Positions 42,654 through 52,022 of a DNA stretch of 64,000 bases are shown here, piece after piece. The number at the start of each line of letters is the position of its first letter. Position 1 is the stretch's first letter. Below the pieces are notes generated by a model. It did not search any database. It worked only from the letters and a program-made list of their open reading frames with translations, and was not told the DNA's origin. The stretch comes from Candidatus Epilinea brevis (GTDB taxonomy: Bacteria; Chloroflexota; Anaerolineae; Epilineales; Epilineaceae), in assembly GCA_016710785.1 (NCBI GenBank), contig JADJUE010000002.1, positions 186,001-250,000 on the forward strand, given 5' to 3'. Position numbers and translations under genes: made by a program.

Positions 42654-43096
42654 TTATAGCTCCTTTACCAGCCACAAGATCGCGTAATCGTCGATGGGGA
42701 TGGGCTCGCCCGGCGTCACCGCCTCGTCGCGGTAGGTGATGCCCCGCCCATCCGGCACATAGCCCAGCCTCACGTACAGGCGCTGCGCCGGCCCGTAGTC
42801 GGCGTACAGGCCGAAGCCGATGCCGATCGCCGCGCGCCCGCCGCGCGGGCCAGGCCCTCGATGTGGGCGATGATGCGCCTGCCCAGACCGAGGCCGCGGT
42901 GCTCCCGCCGCACCCAGAGGTCGTTGATCTCCGGGATCCCGGCCTCCCGAAACGGGCCATAGGCCGAATGCCACTTTAAGGTCCCCCGGCCGACAGACTC
43001 GCCTTCCAGCACCATCTCGACGAGCGTTTGCCCGCCTTGATCGGTCGTCCGAAGGGTCGGGCCCTCATCCCTGCGCTCACCATTCTCATCCCTCAC
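42654..43096 (-). pseudogene. GNAT-family acetyltransferase with a one-base frameshift
   Basis: The N-terminal frame contains the acetyl-CoA-binding core (INDLWVRREHRGLGLGRRII, then EGLARAAGAR). The C-terminal part of the fold (IGIGFGLYADYGPAQRLYVR then LGYVPDGRGITY) is in another frame. The shift falls near 42835 in a GCGCGCGG run and needs one missing base. It may be a real inactivating deletion or a sequencing error. The GTG start at 43096 overlaps the stop of the upstream VWA gene (GTGA). Without the shift the protein would be about 147 residues, normal for GNAT. Confidence 0.75.
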
Positions 43097-46000
43097 CACC
43101 CCCGCTCGCAGCGCCGCACCTGCTCGGCCACCGCGGCGTAGATGGCTGCCAGGTCCGACTCGCTGGGAGCGGCGTAGGCATGGCCGGTCGCGCCCGCCAG
43201 TTCGGTGAGGAAGGGCAGGTCCACGTCGGCGCCCAGGCCGATGGTGAAGATGCGGAGACCCGCGGCGCGGGCCGCGTCGGCCGCGGCCTGGGCCGCCGCC
43301 GGGTCCGCGTCCTGGCGGCCGTCCGTCAAGAGGACGATGATGTGCAGCGCCGATGGCCGGCTGGTCGGCCCCCAAGCCAGCTCCGCCGCCGCCTGCGCCA
43401 GGCCGGCGTCGATGCGCGTGCCCGCCGCCAGGGCGATGGCGTCGATAGCACCGTCCACCGTGGCGCGGTCGCCCGTCAGGGGCGCCAGGCTGCGGGCCGT
43501 CTGGTTGAAGACGATCACCGCCACCTGGTCCGTGGGCATCTTCAGCAGGCCCACGAAGTCATGGGCCGCGGCCTGGGCCGCCGCCAGCTTGGCTCCCGTC
43601 ATGCTGGCCGAGGCGTCGATGGCCAGGGCCACGTCCAGGGGCCGCTTGGCCAGCTCGCAGACCTGGGCCAGGGCCAGGGGCAGGAAGATGGGCCGCGGCA
43701 GGGGTGTGGCCGTGGGCGGCGGGGGCGTGGCTGTCGGCTCCGGCGTGCCCGTGGCCGAGGGCGTGGCCGTGGGGGCGGTGTTCACCTGCACGTAGGGGAT
43801 GGGGAAGACCACCCGTCCTGGGCGGCCCCAGCCGTCGGTGAAGTCGGCCACCGCCTGGCGGTTGGTGGGCCAGCGGCCCACCTGCTGCGGGGTCACCCGC
43901 AGGCTGAAGCCCGCGCCGGTGTAGGCCAGGCTGGGCAGGGTCCAGCTGATGTCCGGCCCCGCCACCGCCGCGCCGCCGGGCAGGGGGCTGCCCGCCACCA
44001 GGGCCATGTTGCCCGGCAGGCTGTCGGTCACCGTCAGGTTGGTGGCCAGCTCCGAGGGCACCGAGTAGCGCACCATGCGGTGCTGCGCGTCGGCGAAGTT
44101 CAGCAGGACGTCGGCGTCCGAGCTGGCCAACGGTTGGGCGTCGCCGTTGTAGAGCGTGCGCTGGGCGCGCATGCCGCTCAGGCCCGTGGCCGCCAGATGC
44201 AGCCGCCGCCAGCCCGTGCGGTCGCCGTCGTAGACCGCAAGCTGGATGCCGGCGTCGCGCACCGCCTTGGCCGCGTCCTCAGCCGGAGCATAGATGCGGC
44301 AGGCGCCGTCGTAGTACTCCAGCTCCCGGCTGCAGTAGTCGGCGTGGAAGATGACCATCACCTTGCGCCGCGTGCTGGCCGGGTCGAACTGATCCTTGGC
44401 CAGCTTCAGCCCCTCGCGCAGCTGCGGCGCCACCTTGTCGCAGCGGGCGTAGCTGACGTCGTCGAATTCGTAGACGGCGCAGCTGGGCGGCCACTTGCGC
44501 GGGATCTTGGTGATGGCCTTCATCGCCGCGTCGTGGTCATGGGTCAGGGGCAGCACCGCCTCGGCGTCGCGGAAGTAGGAGACGATACCCAGCCGGTGCT
44601 TGTTCATGTCCACCCGCGACACCAGGCGGCGTAGCAGCTTGATGCTCTGCTCCGCCGGGTCCGGGGTCTTCAGGTCCGGGTAATGCAGGGTCACCACCAC
44701 GATGTCCGTCGGCTCCTCGCCGATGCCGCAGATGCCGTCCAGCCGCAGGTCCAGCTTCGTGCTGTCGCCCAGGGCCAGCACCGTGGGGTCGGCCGTCTTC
44801 TGCCCCTGCAGCACGCAGGTGGCGTCCGAGGGCACGGGGATGATGTTGGAGCCCGGCGGCGCCGGGAAGAAGACCGAGATCACCGAGGACAGGGCGTCGG
44901 CCACGTAGACCCGGCCGGCCTCGTCGGCGGCGATGGCCGAAAGCGTCAACGGGTCGGCGGTAGCGAAGGGCCGGGCGTCGAAGCGCGCGGTCACCGTGCC
45001 GTCCGGGGCGTAGCGCTCCACGTAGCCCGCCTCGCGCAGGGCGAAGAGCATGCCGTTGGCGCCGCCGGCGATGGCCCGTGCGTCGGCCGCCACGGGGATG
45101 TCCGGCAGGCGGGCGCCTGCGGGGTCGAAGACCAGAGCCTTGTCCTGGTAGTCGTCCAGGGCGTAGATGAGTCCGTCCGGACCCATGCTCAGATCGATGT
45201 AGGGGTTGACCGCGAAGCTGGTCGTGCGGTCTTCCGGCAGGTCCCATTCCACCGTGCGTTCGGGGCCGTCCGGGCTGAGCAGGATCAGCTTGGCGTCGTC
45301 CGTCCGCAGCACCGACTGGCGTTCATAGGCCAGCACCACCACCTTGGGCGAGCCGGCGTGGTAGGCCAGGTCCAGCACCTTCAGGTAGCTGCGGTTGTCG
45401 CTGCCCAGATCGGCGGCGCGCTCCATGGACGGCGTGCTGAAATGCCGGGTCCAGATGGGCTCCACCACCTGCAGCTCCTGCCCGTACTCGCGGATCGTGA
45501 TGGCCCGGAAGCGGCCCACGCCGTGTTCATCCTCCACCCAGGTAGCGCCGGGGTCCGGGGCCGGCTGGGCCGGTGGCGGTTCGTCCGTGCCGCCGGGGGG
45601 CGGGGCGACACCGCCGGGATCCGTGGGCATGGCGCCCGGCGCCGTGGGAACGCCGGGCGGGGTGGGGGGCTCCGAGCCGGGAGGGGTGGGCCCGCTGCCG
45701 GGCCCGGCCGTAGGCGGGACGCCCGGGCCGCTGCCGGGGTCCGTGGGCTTGCCGCTGGGGGTGGCCACCGCCGTGGCCGTGCCCGGCGGCTCGTCTGTCT
45801 CCTGGCCGGCCTTCTTGCCGCGATGCTCGCGACGGTAGTAGCCGAAGATCTCGCCCTCCACGCCTGTGCCGTCGGCGCGCTCGATGCGGTAGCGCTTGGT
45901 GGCACCGGCGGTCTGGCGGCTGTTCAGGGCCACGGTGCCATGGGCGTCGCCCAGGGGGGCGAAGAAGCGGCTGTAGCGGGTGGCATCCAGCACCAGCACC

Positions 46001-47178
46001 TGCTCCGCCGCCGGCGAGCTGACGAACCAGGGCGACACCAGGCCGGCGTCGTTCTTGGCATTGAGCCCGGTGAGGTTGATGGCCAGGGTGCTGGCCAGCT
46101 CGGCGTCACGGTACTGCACCACCGCGGCCGTGGTGGCCAGGCTGCTGTCCTTGCCCCGTCGGGCGCTGTAGCAAGGGCCTACGTTGGGATCGTAGCGGGC
46201 TATCGCGTAGTACTGGCGGGTGAGAGGGCGGATGCGCGGGGCGCGCACGGTCTGCTTGCAGACGGTGCCGCCGGCGGCCGAGGTGGCGATGGTGTAGCTG
46301 AAGCCCTCCTCGGTCAGCACGCAGGCGCCCGTGCCGTCGCCCACCCACACCGAGTCGCCGTTGAGGGCCTGCACCACGCCCGCGCGGCATTGGTTGAAGG
46401 GCGGCGCCCCGACGCCGGGACTGAACTTGGGAGCGTTGAGCACATAGGCCTTGCGGAAGGCGGCCCCCGCGGCCGCCAGATCGAAGAGCTGCACCCGCAG
46501 CTGGTTGAGGTCTCCCACGGCCAGGGTCAGCCCGTCGGGACTGACCGAGACGTCGGTCATCAGCGAGAACTGGCCCTCGTCGGTGCCGGCGCGGCCGACG
46601 CTGAAGAGCAGGGTGCCGGCGGCGTCATAGGCCCCGATGGCGTTGCGCTCGCGATCGGCCACATAGACGCGCCCATCGGGCCCCACAGCCACCGCGGCGC
46701 CGTCCAGGTCCTTCCAAGCCCCCAGGTAGCCGCCGTCCAGCCCCCAGCTGGTGAGGCGCCGCGTGCCCGTGTCCAGCACATAGACCTTGCCCGCCGTCTG
46801 GTCGACCGCCAGCCGCCCCACGCCGCCCAGCCGCTCCGGACCCTCGCCCGTGGCCCCGAAGGGCGGCAGGAAGAGGCCTGAGGGCAGCATGACGTGCACG
46901 CCCCCCGCCCCGCTGTCGGCGATGAACACCCGCCCGTCGGCGGCCACGTCCAGGGCCACCACGTTCTGCAGCACCCCGGCGCTCAGCGTCTGGCGCGCCG
47001 GCCATTGGGCGATGCGCTCGTAGGGCTCCAGGGCGGGGCCCTGGGCGACAGCGTGGCGAGCCGCCGGCGCCGCCGGGGCGGCCGGCGCCGCGCTCAGTCG
47101 CGGCGCGGCCCCCACGAGGGCCAAGGCCAGAGCCGCGGCGGCGATGGCGACGGGGGAGCGGTGGGGGACGGGGCGCAT
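43093..47178 (-). CDS. Giant secreted NHL-propeller protein with two VWA domains
   Basis: 1361 residues. Signal peptide (about 8-32), NHL-type propeller (about 45-300; VFIADSGAGGVHV, VYVADRERNAIGAY), a less clear region, a Pro/Gly linker (about 459-546), a second propeller (about 560-800), a first VWA-like domain without an obvious complete metal site (about 830-1020), a DUF11-like repeat (TNLTVTDSLPGNMALVAGSP), a Thr/Pro linker, PRPIFLPLALAQVC, and a C-terminal VWA with DASAS near 1186 and LLTDG. The start at 47178 has CAGGAGG. It is the mosaic relative of the four shorter propeller-VWA proteins here and ends at the frameshifted GNAT gene. Confidence 0.85.
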   Translation of the reverse strand: MRPVPHRSPVAIAAAALALALVGAAPRLSAAPAAPAAPAARHAVAQGPALEPYERIAQWPARQTLSAGVLQNVVALDVAADGRVFIADSGAGGVHVMLPSGLFLPPFGATGEGPERLGGVGRLAVDQTAGKVYVLDTGTRRLTSWGLDGGYLGAWKDLDGAAVAVGPDGRVYVADRERNAIGAYDAAGTLLFSVGRAGTDEGQFSLMTDVSVSPDGLTLAVGDLNQLRVQLFDLAAAGAAFRKAYVLNAPKFSPGVGAPPFNQCRAGVVQALNGDSVWVGDGTGACVLTEEGFSYTIATSAAGGTVCKQTVRAPRIRPLTRQYYAIARYDPNVGPCYSARRGKDSSLATTAAVVQYRDAELASTLAINLTGLNAKNDAGLVSPWFVSSPAAEQVLVLDATRYSRFFAPLGDAHGTVALNSRQTAGATKRYRIERADGTGVEGEIFGYYRREHRGKKAGQETDEPPGTATAVATPSGKPTDPGSGPGVPPTAGPGSGPTPPGSEPPTPPGVPTAPGAMPTDPGGVAPPPGGTDEPPPAQPAPDPGATWVEDEHGVGRFRAITIREYGQELQVVEPIWTRHFSTPSMERAADLGSDNRSYLKVLDLAYHAGSPKVVVLAYERQSVLRTDDAKLILLSPDGPERTVEWDLPEDRTTSFAVNPYIDLSMGPDGLIYALDDYQDKALVFDPAGARLPDIPVAADARAIAGGANGMLFALREAGYVERYAPDGTVTARFDARPFATADPLTLSAIAADEAGRVYVADALSSVISVFFPAPPGSNIIPVPSDATCVLQGQKTADPTVLALGDSTKLDLRLDGICGIGEEPTDIVVVTLHYPDLKTPDPAEQSIKLLRRLVSRVDMNKHRLGIVSYFRDAEAVLPLTHDHDAAMKAITKIPRKWPPSCAVYEFDDVSYARCDKVAPQLREGLKLAKDQFDPASTRRKVMVIFHADYCSRELEYYDGACRIYAPAEDAAKAVRDAGIQLAVYDGDRTGWRRLHLAATGLSGMRAQRTLYNGDAQPLASSDADVLLNFADAQHRMVRYSVPSELATNLTVTDSLPGNMALVAGSPLPGGAAVAGPDISWTLPSLAYTGAGFSLRVTPQQVGRWPTNRQAVADFTDGWGRPGRVVFPIPYVQVNTAPTATPSATGTPEPTATPPPPTATPLPRPIFLPLALAQVCELAKRPLDVALAIDASASMTGAKLAAAQAAAHDFVGLLKMPTDQVAVIVFNQTARSLAPLTGDRATVDGAIDAIALAAGTRIDAGLAQAAAELAWGPTSRPSALHIIVLLTDGRQDADPAAAQAAADAARAAGLRIFTIGLGADVDLPFLTELAGATGHAYAAPSESDLAAIYAAVAEQVRRCERGW

Positions 47179-47377
47179 GGGGGCCTCCTGGAGCTGCCGG
47201 CAGGCGCGGTCCGCGAAACGGACCACGGGGGTGTCAAGCCAGTGGGTTGCGGCGGATGGGGCGGATGGTTCCGTCCGGCGAAGGGACGGGTACGCATTGT
47301 GCCACGGTGGGGGTCGCCTGAGGGGATGCCCGAATGGAGTCTGACGGCGCTGCGGCCGAGCCGCTCATGGGTGAGGA

Positions 47378-50300
47378 TCAGCGTCCTTCCATCCATGGCA
47401 GCCAGATGGACGATTCGACCTTCCACACATCGACCTTCAACGCCGCCGGTCCTCCCGGGTCCATGTAATCCACCCGCACGAGCCGCCCCGCCTCCAGCGG
47501 AAGATCGAGCCTGGCGGGATGGCCCGTGGACAGGCCGACGAAGGTTCCGGCGCCCAGATCGAGGGTGGCGCGGCCCGTGACGGAGGCCCGTACGCTGTAG
47601 CGGCCCGTTTCCGGCACCGGGCGTTCGAGGCGCAGCGAGAAGCCGTCAGGCGGCAGCGCCGCGGCGGGCGCGTCCAGGCCCCAATCCAGGTCGGCCGTGA
47701 CTGGCGCCGTCACGAAGGTCGGTCCGTCGAGGAGGCCGCGATCGCGGTAGGCGCGCAGATGCCAGCTTTGCGGCCAGGTATCGGCGAAGGCCAGCACCCG
47801 CCGCGCCGCGCCGTCAGCCACCCATAGGGTTTGGTCGGCGAAGGCCAGGCCCACGGGTTCCTGCAGCGGTGCGGTCACGCTGGAGGTCTGGTTCCATTGC
47901 CCCAGAAAGGCGCCATCCGGGTCGAAGGCCGCCAGGCGCTGGTTGCCGGTGTCGGCGACCACGATCAGGCCGTCCTGGCGGGCGGCAACATCGCGCGGAT
48001 GGTTCAACTGGCCGGGACCGTCACCCGGTTGCCCGATGATCAGGAGCGTCGTGCCGTCCGGGCCGAGCACCTGCACGCGGCCCAGGTCCGGCTCGGTGAC
48101 CAGCAGCTTGCCCTCCGGCGTCACGCCCAGGCCGCCCGGGCTCCGGAAGCGGGCCGGGCTCTGAGTCGAGCCCCCGAGGCGACGGATGAAGTTGCCCTCC
48201 AGGTCGAAGGCGTCGATGGCGTCCTCGCCCCGTTCGCTGACATACACCACCTCCCGGCCTCCCGGCTCCCGAGCGACCGCCACGCCCATCGGCGACTCGA
48301 AGCGACCCGGGCCGTGAAGGATGCTGCGCCATTTGCGCCGGAAGTCGGCCCCCGGCCCCATGTGGCTGACCCAGTTCTGAGCCGAGCTCGCCATGAAAAT
48401 GCTGCCATCATCGATGGGGGCGATGCGAAGCTCGGATCCGTTCGAGGCCCGCCCTTCGGGATCACCAAGACTGTCCTTGGGTACCCAGGTGCCGAGCATT
48501 TCGCCGGCTGGGGAGAAACGCAGCACGGCGTTGAGGGCATTGAAGGTCGGATCTCTTTCGGTGCGGTCGGTGACCAGCAGGGTGCCATCCGCGGCCTCAT
48601 TGATATCGAAGGGTGCGAACTTAGGAGTGTCCTTGCGGCCGCTCCGCCAGGTGCCCAGGCGGTGGCCGTCGACGTTCATCACCTCGACGATCGACTCGAG
48701 GGCGAAGACGGCGTACAGGGTGTTGGACCGGGTGACCGCGAGCGCGGTGGGGCATCGGCCGGCGACCTCATGGCCGGGGCCGGCGACCTCGCGGAGGAAG
48801 CTACCATCGGGACCGAATGCCGCGATGCGTTCATAGTCGGCGACATAGACGGTCCCGTCTGTACCGACAGCGATGTGGTGTGGATTGATGACGCCGGACG
48901 AGGCCGAACCGCGGGGTTCAAATGCGCTCAGGAAGCGTCCATCCACGGTAAACCGCTGCAGGCGATGGTTGCCGGGATCGGCGACCAGGAGGCTGCCGTC
49001 TGGGTCGACGGCGACATCCGCCGGCCCGGTCATATCCGGCCCAGCATAGATCGACCCGTTCTGGGGCCGGCAGACAGGGGCGGCGGCGAACTGGCCGGGC
49101 CCGGATCCGACCGACCCCCATGCGGTGGCGAACGAACCATCGGCGGCGAATCGGGCCACGCGGGCGCTGCCGGCTTGGGTAATGACGAAGCCGCCTTCGG
49201 GAATCGCCGCCAGATCGCGGATTCCGTCAAGAAGGGGATGGTCGCCCGGTTTGGCCCCCCAAGCGTCGAGGAGTTGCCCGGCAGGGTCGAAGCGCGAAAC
49301 GCGGTGGTTGGCGCTGTCGGCGACGAACAAGGAGCCATCGGCGGCCAGGGCCGCGTCGGAGACCTCGCCCAATTGCGCCCCGCTAAAGTGGGAGACGCCG
49401 GCCTGCTTACCGCTGCAGCCGGAAGGTCGCCAGGAGCCCAGCAACTCGCCGTGCAGGCCCAAGGCCTGGATGCGGTGGTCGGCGGCATCGTCCACCCAGA
49501 CGCGATTCCCCGAACCGGCGGCGTCGGCCACGAAGACGCGCCCTCCAGGCCCGGCGGCCACCGCCGCCGGCCGATCCAGGCGGCCGCTGCCGGCCGCGAG
49601 CATGCCGGAAAGCCCTTCCACCCTGCCGGCAGTCGGCCCTAGCCGCAGCACGCGCCGCAGGAGTGCGTCCGCGACGAGGATCCGCCCATCCGGTGCTGCG
49701 GCGACGCCTTCCGGCCCTTCAACGGAGGCGGCGGCGCAGTCGCCCGTAGCCACGGTGTTCCTGAACCGGCCCTCCAGGTCGAAACGGTTGAGCATGGGCT
49801 CCATGTCGTGTTTCCCATGCCCCGGGCTTGGCGCGCTGTGATCGGTGACGTAGACATCCGTCCCCCTGACGGCGATGCCCGCGGGATAGCCGATCATCTT
49901 CCCATCACCCCAGGGTCGCGGCGCCAGCCCCTGCTGGACGACGACGACCTTCCCTTTGCCGTTCCGCGCCAGAACGGCAAGGAATCGGCCGTCTGGCAAG
50001 GGCGCCAGATCGACGATGCCGGGCAGCTCGCCGGCCGGGGTAGCGGACACCGTCTTGCCGTCCGGGGACGTGAACACGATGCGACCATGGCCGCCGTCGG
50101 CCACCGCGATCATGCCGTTGGGGGCCAGGGCGAGGCCCAGGGGCTTGTCGAGCGTCTCACGGCCGAGGACGACCGCCTGCCATCGGCCCTCAGGAGAGAA
50201 GCGCTGGAGGCGGTTGTTACCGCTGTCGGCGACCAGCACCGAGCTGTCCGGCAGGACCAGGACGGCGGCGGGCTCGTGGAGGAGGCCGTTCCCCCAGCCG

Positions 50301-51382
50301 TCGCCGCCCACCGTCTGCTGAGCGAAACCATCCGGGCCGAGGATGCTGAGGCTGTGCGCCGCGCGGTCCACGACATAGGTCCTGCCATCCGCGGCGGCGT
50401 CCACATCGACGGGGAGGGAGAAGCCGGGACCGGTGCTGGCCGGATCGCTCAGGGTCCCGACGGGGAGCCCCGCGGCTGAATAGACTTTCAGCCCGTCAGA
50501 ATCCACGGCGATCAGGCCGAGGTCGTGCGTGACGGCAAGCCCTCGGGCGCCGCTTGGGCTTTGGGCGCCTAGGGGCAAGGTCTCGAAGGTCGGGCTGAAG
50601 TGATCGATAGCGCCGTAGGCATCGGCATAGATGCTGCCGTCCGGGCTCAGGGTTACCCAGCTCGGAGCACAAGCGTACTCGATGATCCCTACCAGACCGC
50701 TCCGTCCCACACAGTATGCGATCGTCCTCTGACCGAGCCGGCGCCCCTCGACATCGTAGACGGCGACTCGCGAGGCCCCGTACTCGGCGATGTAGATACG
50801 GTCCTCAGCCGACACGGCCACATCGCGCGGATCACTGGCTCTAAAGGCGCTCATGAAGGTCCCGGTCGGCCCGAAGCGCTTGATCTGGCCGAGCCCGTTG
50901 TCGGCGACGTAGACCGTGCCGTCGTGGCTGACGGTCAGGCCCGCCATACTGGCAAAGTTCCACTTCTCCTGGCCTTCCTGGCCCCATTGGCCTATGAAGG
51001 TGCCCCAGGCGGTGAAGCGCTGCACGCGATGGTTGCCGCCGTCGGCCACGTAGACCGTGCCATCGGGAGCGACAGCGATGCCCGAAGGCCCGCGGAAGCT
51101 GCCGGGCTGGTCTCCGGTGCCGCCCCAGGCGTTGGCCAGACCGCCGTCGCGACCGAAGCGCAGCACCCGGTCGCCGGCCAGTACGTAGATGCTCTGGTCC
51201 GGACCCACGTCGAGCGGGCCGCGCATGGACCCCGCGAATCCTGGCTGATCCTGGCCCACCATGAACTGATAGCGCTCCGGTAGCGCCAAGCCGGCGGGCT
51301 GGCCGGCCGCGGTGCCGGCCGTCGAAAGCGTAGCGGCGAGGCCGAGCAAGGTCGCCGATCGGAACAAGCGCTGACAGTTCAT
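47378..51382 (-). CDS. Giant secreted NHL-repeat propeller protein
   Basis: 1334 residues, almost all NHL repeats: more than 20 copies of the pattern GxFxxPxGVAVxPDGxVYVADxxNHRVQRF (GIAVAPDGTVYVADGGNH, DVAVDPDGSLLVADPGNH, and others). These should build several six-bladed propellers in a row. The C-terminal 100 residues form a beta-sandwich-like end and finish ESSIWLPWMEGR, again aromatic/aliphatic-Leu-Pro. The start at 51382 is preferred because AAGGAG lies six bases upstream; ATG at 51388 directly abuts that site. No VWA domain. Likely surface or extracellular binding protein. Confidence 0.85.
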   Translation of the reverse strand: MNCQRLFRSATLLGLAATLSTAGTAAGQPAGLALPERYQFMVGQDQPGFAGSMRGPLDVGPDQSIYVLAGDRVLRFGRDGGLANAWGGTGDQPGSFRGPSGIAVAPDGTVYVADGGNHRVQRFTAWGTFIGQWGQEGQEKWNFASMAGLTVSHDGTVYVADNGLGQIKRFGPTGTFMSAFRASDPRDVAVSAEDRIYIAEYGASRVAVYDVEGRRLGQRTIAYCVGRSGLVGIIEYACAPSWVTLSPDGSIYADAYGAIDHFSPTFETLPLGAQSPSGARGLAVTHDLGLIAVDSDGLKVYSAAGLPVGTLSDPASTGPGFSLPVDVDAAADGRTYVVDRAAHSLSILGPDGFAQQTVGGDGWGNGLLHEPAAVLVLPDSSVLVADSGNNRLQRFSPEGRWQAVVLGRETLDKPLGLALAPNGMIAVADGGHGRIVFTSPDGKTVSATPAGELPGIVDLAPLPDGRFLAVLARNGKGKVVVVQQGLAPRPWGDGKMIGYPAGIAVRGTDVYVTDHSAPSPGHGKHDMEPMLNRFDLEGRFRNTVATGDCAAASVEGPEGVAAAPDGRILVADALLRRVLRLGPTAGRVEGLSGMLAAGSGRLDRPAAVAAGPGGRVFVADAAGSGNRVWVDDAADHRIQALGLHGELLGSWRPSGCSGKQAGVSHFSGAQLGEVSDAALAADGSLFVADSANHRVSRFDPAGQLLDAWGAKPGDHPLLDGIRDLAAIPEGGFVITQAGSARVARFAADGSFATAWGSVGSGPGQFAAAPVCRPQNGSIYAGPDMTGPADVAVDPDGSLLVADPGNHRLQRFTVDGRFLSAFEPRGSASSGVINPHHIAVGTDGTVYVADYERIAAFGPDGSFLREVAGPGHEVAGRCPTALAVTRSNTLYAVFALESIVEVMNVDGHRLGTWRSGRKDTPKFAPFDINEAADGTLLVTDRTERDPTFNALNAVLRFSPAGEMLGTWVPKDSLGDPEGRASNGSELRIAPIDDGSIFMASSAQNWVSHMGPGADFRRKWRSILHGPGRFESPMGVAVAREPGGREVVYVSERGEDAIDAFDLEGNFIRRLGGSTQSPARFRSPGGLGVTPEGKLLVTEPDLGRVQVLGPDGTTLLIIGQPGDGPGQLNHPRDVAARQDGLIVVADTGNQRLAAFDPDGAFLGQWNQTSSVTAPLQEPVGLAFADQTLWVADGAARRVLAFADTWPQSWHLRAYRDRGLLDGPTFVTAPVTADLDWGLDAPAAALPPDGFSLRLERPVPETGRYSVRASVTGRATLDLGAGTFVGLSTGHPARLDLPLEAGRLVRVDYMDPGGPAALKVDVWKVESSIWLPWMEGR

Positions 51383-51529
51383 TCGCATCTCCTTGGGATC
51401 GGATACTCCGGCCCGAGACTTCACCCAGCGCATTATGGTGAGAGGATTCGGCGGAAGCAAGCCTCCCCAGGGCGATGGCAAAGTCGCTCGTGACGGTAGC
51501 GAGAAGCGGTAGTAGACTGACCGAAGAGG

Positions 51530-51763
51530 TCGCTTGGCCCGGGTCCGCCCCGGCGACTGGAAGGATACCGTTGGAAAACGTTATGGTCTGGTGTGTGGCG
51601 GTTTGGAACCGACCAGATCGCGCCGCCCCGATCGCCCGGGGGCTGCTTTGCCCCCGGGCGGTTGGGGCGGCGCGGTTTTGCAGGGATTCTCGACCGTCCG
51701 ACCATTCACATAACGTTTGCCAACAGAATCCTTCAGTCGCCGGGGCGGTCCTGGGCCGAGCGA
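51530..51763. mobile_element. Foldback (MITE-like) palindromic element
   Basis: Both ends match as an inverted repeat: TCGCTTGGCCCGGGTCCGCC onward at left against the complement of the right end, continuing through AAACGTTATG/CATAACGTTT with only scattered mismatches over about 57 bases. The centre is a GC hairpin (GCCGCCCC, GCCCGGGGGC-TGCTTT-GCCCCCGGGC, GGGGCGGC). It has no coding sequence. It looks like a non-autonomous element or large regulatory palindrome. Its core hairpin recurs at 14519-14544. Confidence 0.65.
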
Positions 51764-51835
51764 GGCGGCTACGCTCGGCCCAATCAGGCTTGGTGCGGAG
51801 CACATGTGTGACTTTGCCACCGCCCTGGCCTCCCC

Positions 51836-51865
51836 TTGCGCCCGCCCCCGCCCGCGTGCTACACT
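51836..51865 (+). promoter_or_regulatory. Candidate promoter of propeller-VWA paralog 4
   Basis: TTGCGC (51836-51841), 18 bases, TACACT (51860-51865). About 155 bases of leader would precede the ATG. Confidence 0.4.
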
Positions 51866-52022
51866 CCGATGGCACCCTTTCTGAACATTGAATCCATGTC
51901 CTTGACGGGCTCTTGAACGTCGATCGTCGCGTCGCCGCCCTCCGGGTAGCGCCCGGCGCCTTGCACCCTGGTCGCCGCCTGCCGGACGGACGGCCTGAGA
52001 AGAGAGCCCCAAGGAGCCAGTC

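Larger units (their letters stand above)
51383..52022. other. Divergent intergenic region with foldback element
   Basis: 640 bases between divergent secreted-protein genes, with no gene. They hold the 234-bp foldback element and the promoter of the rightward VWA gene. Confidence 0.6.
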
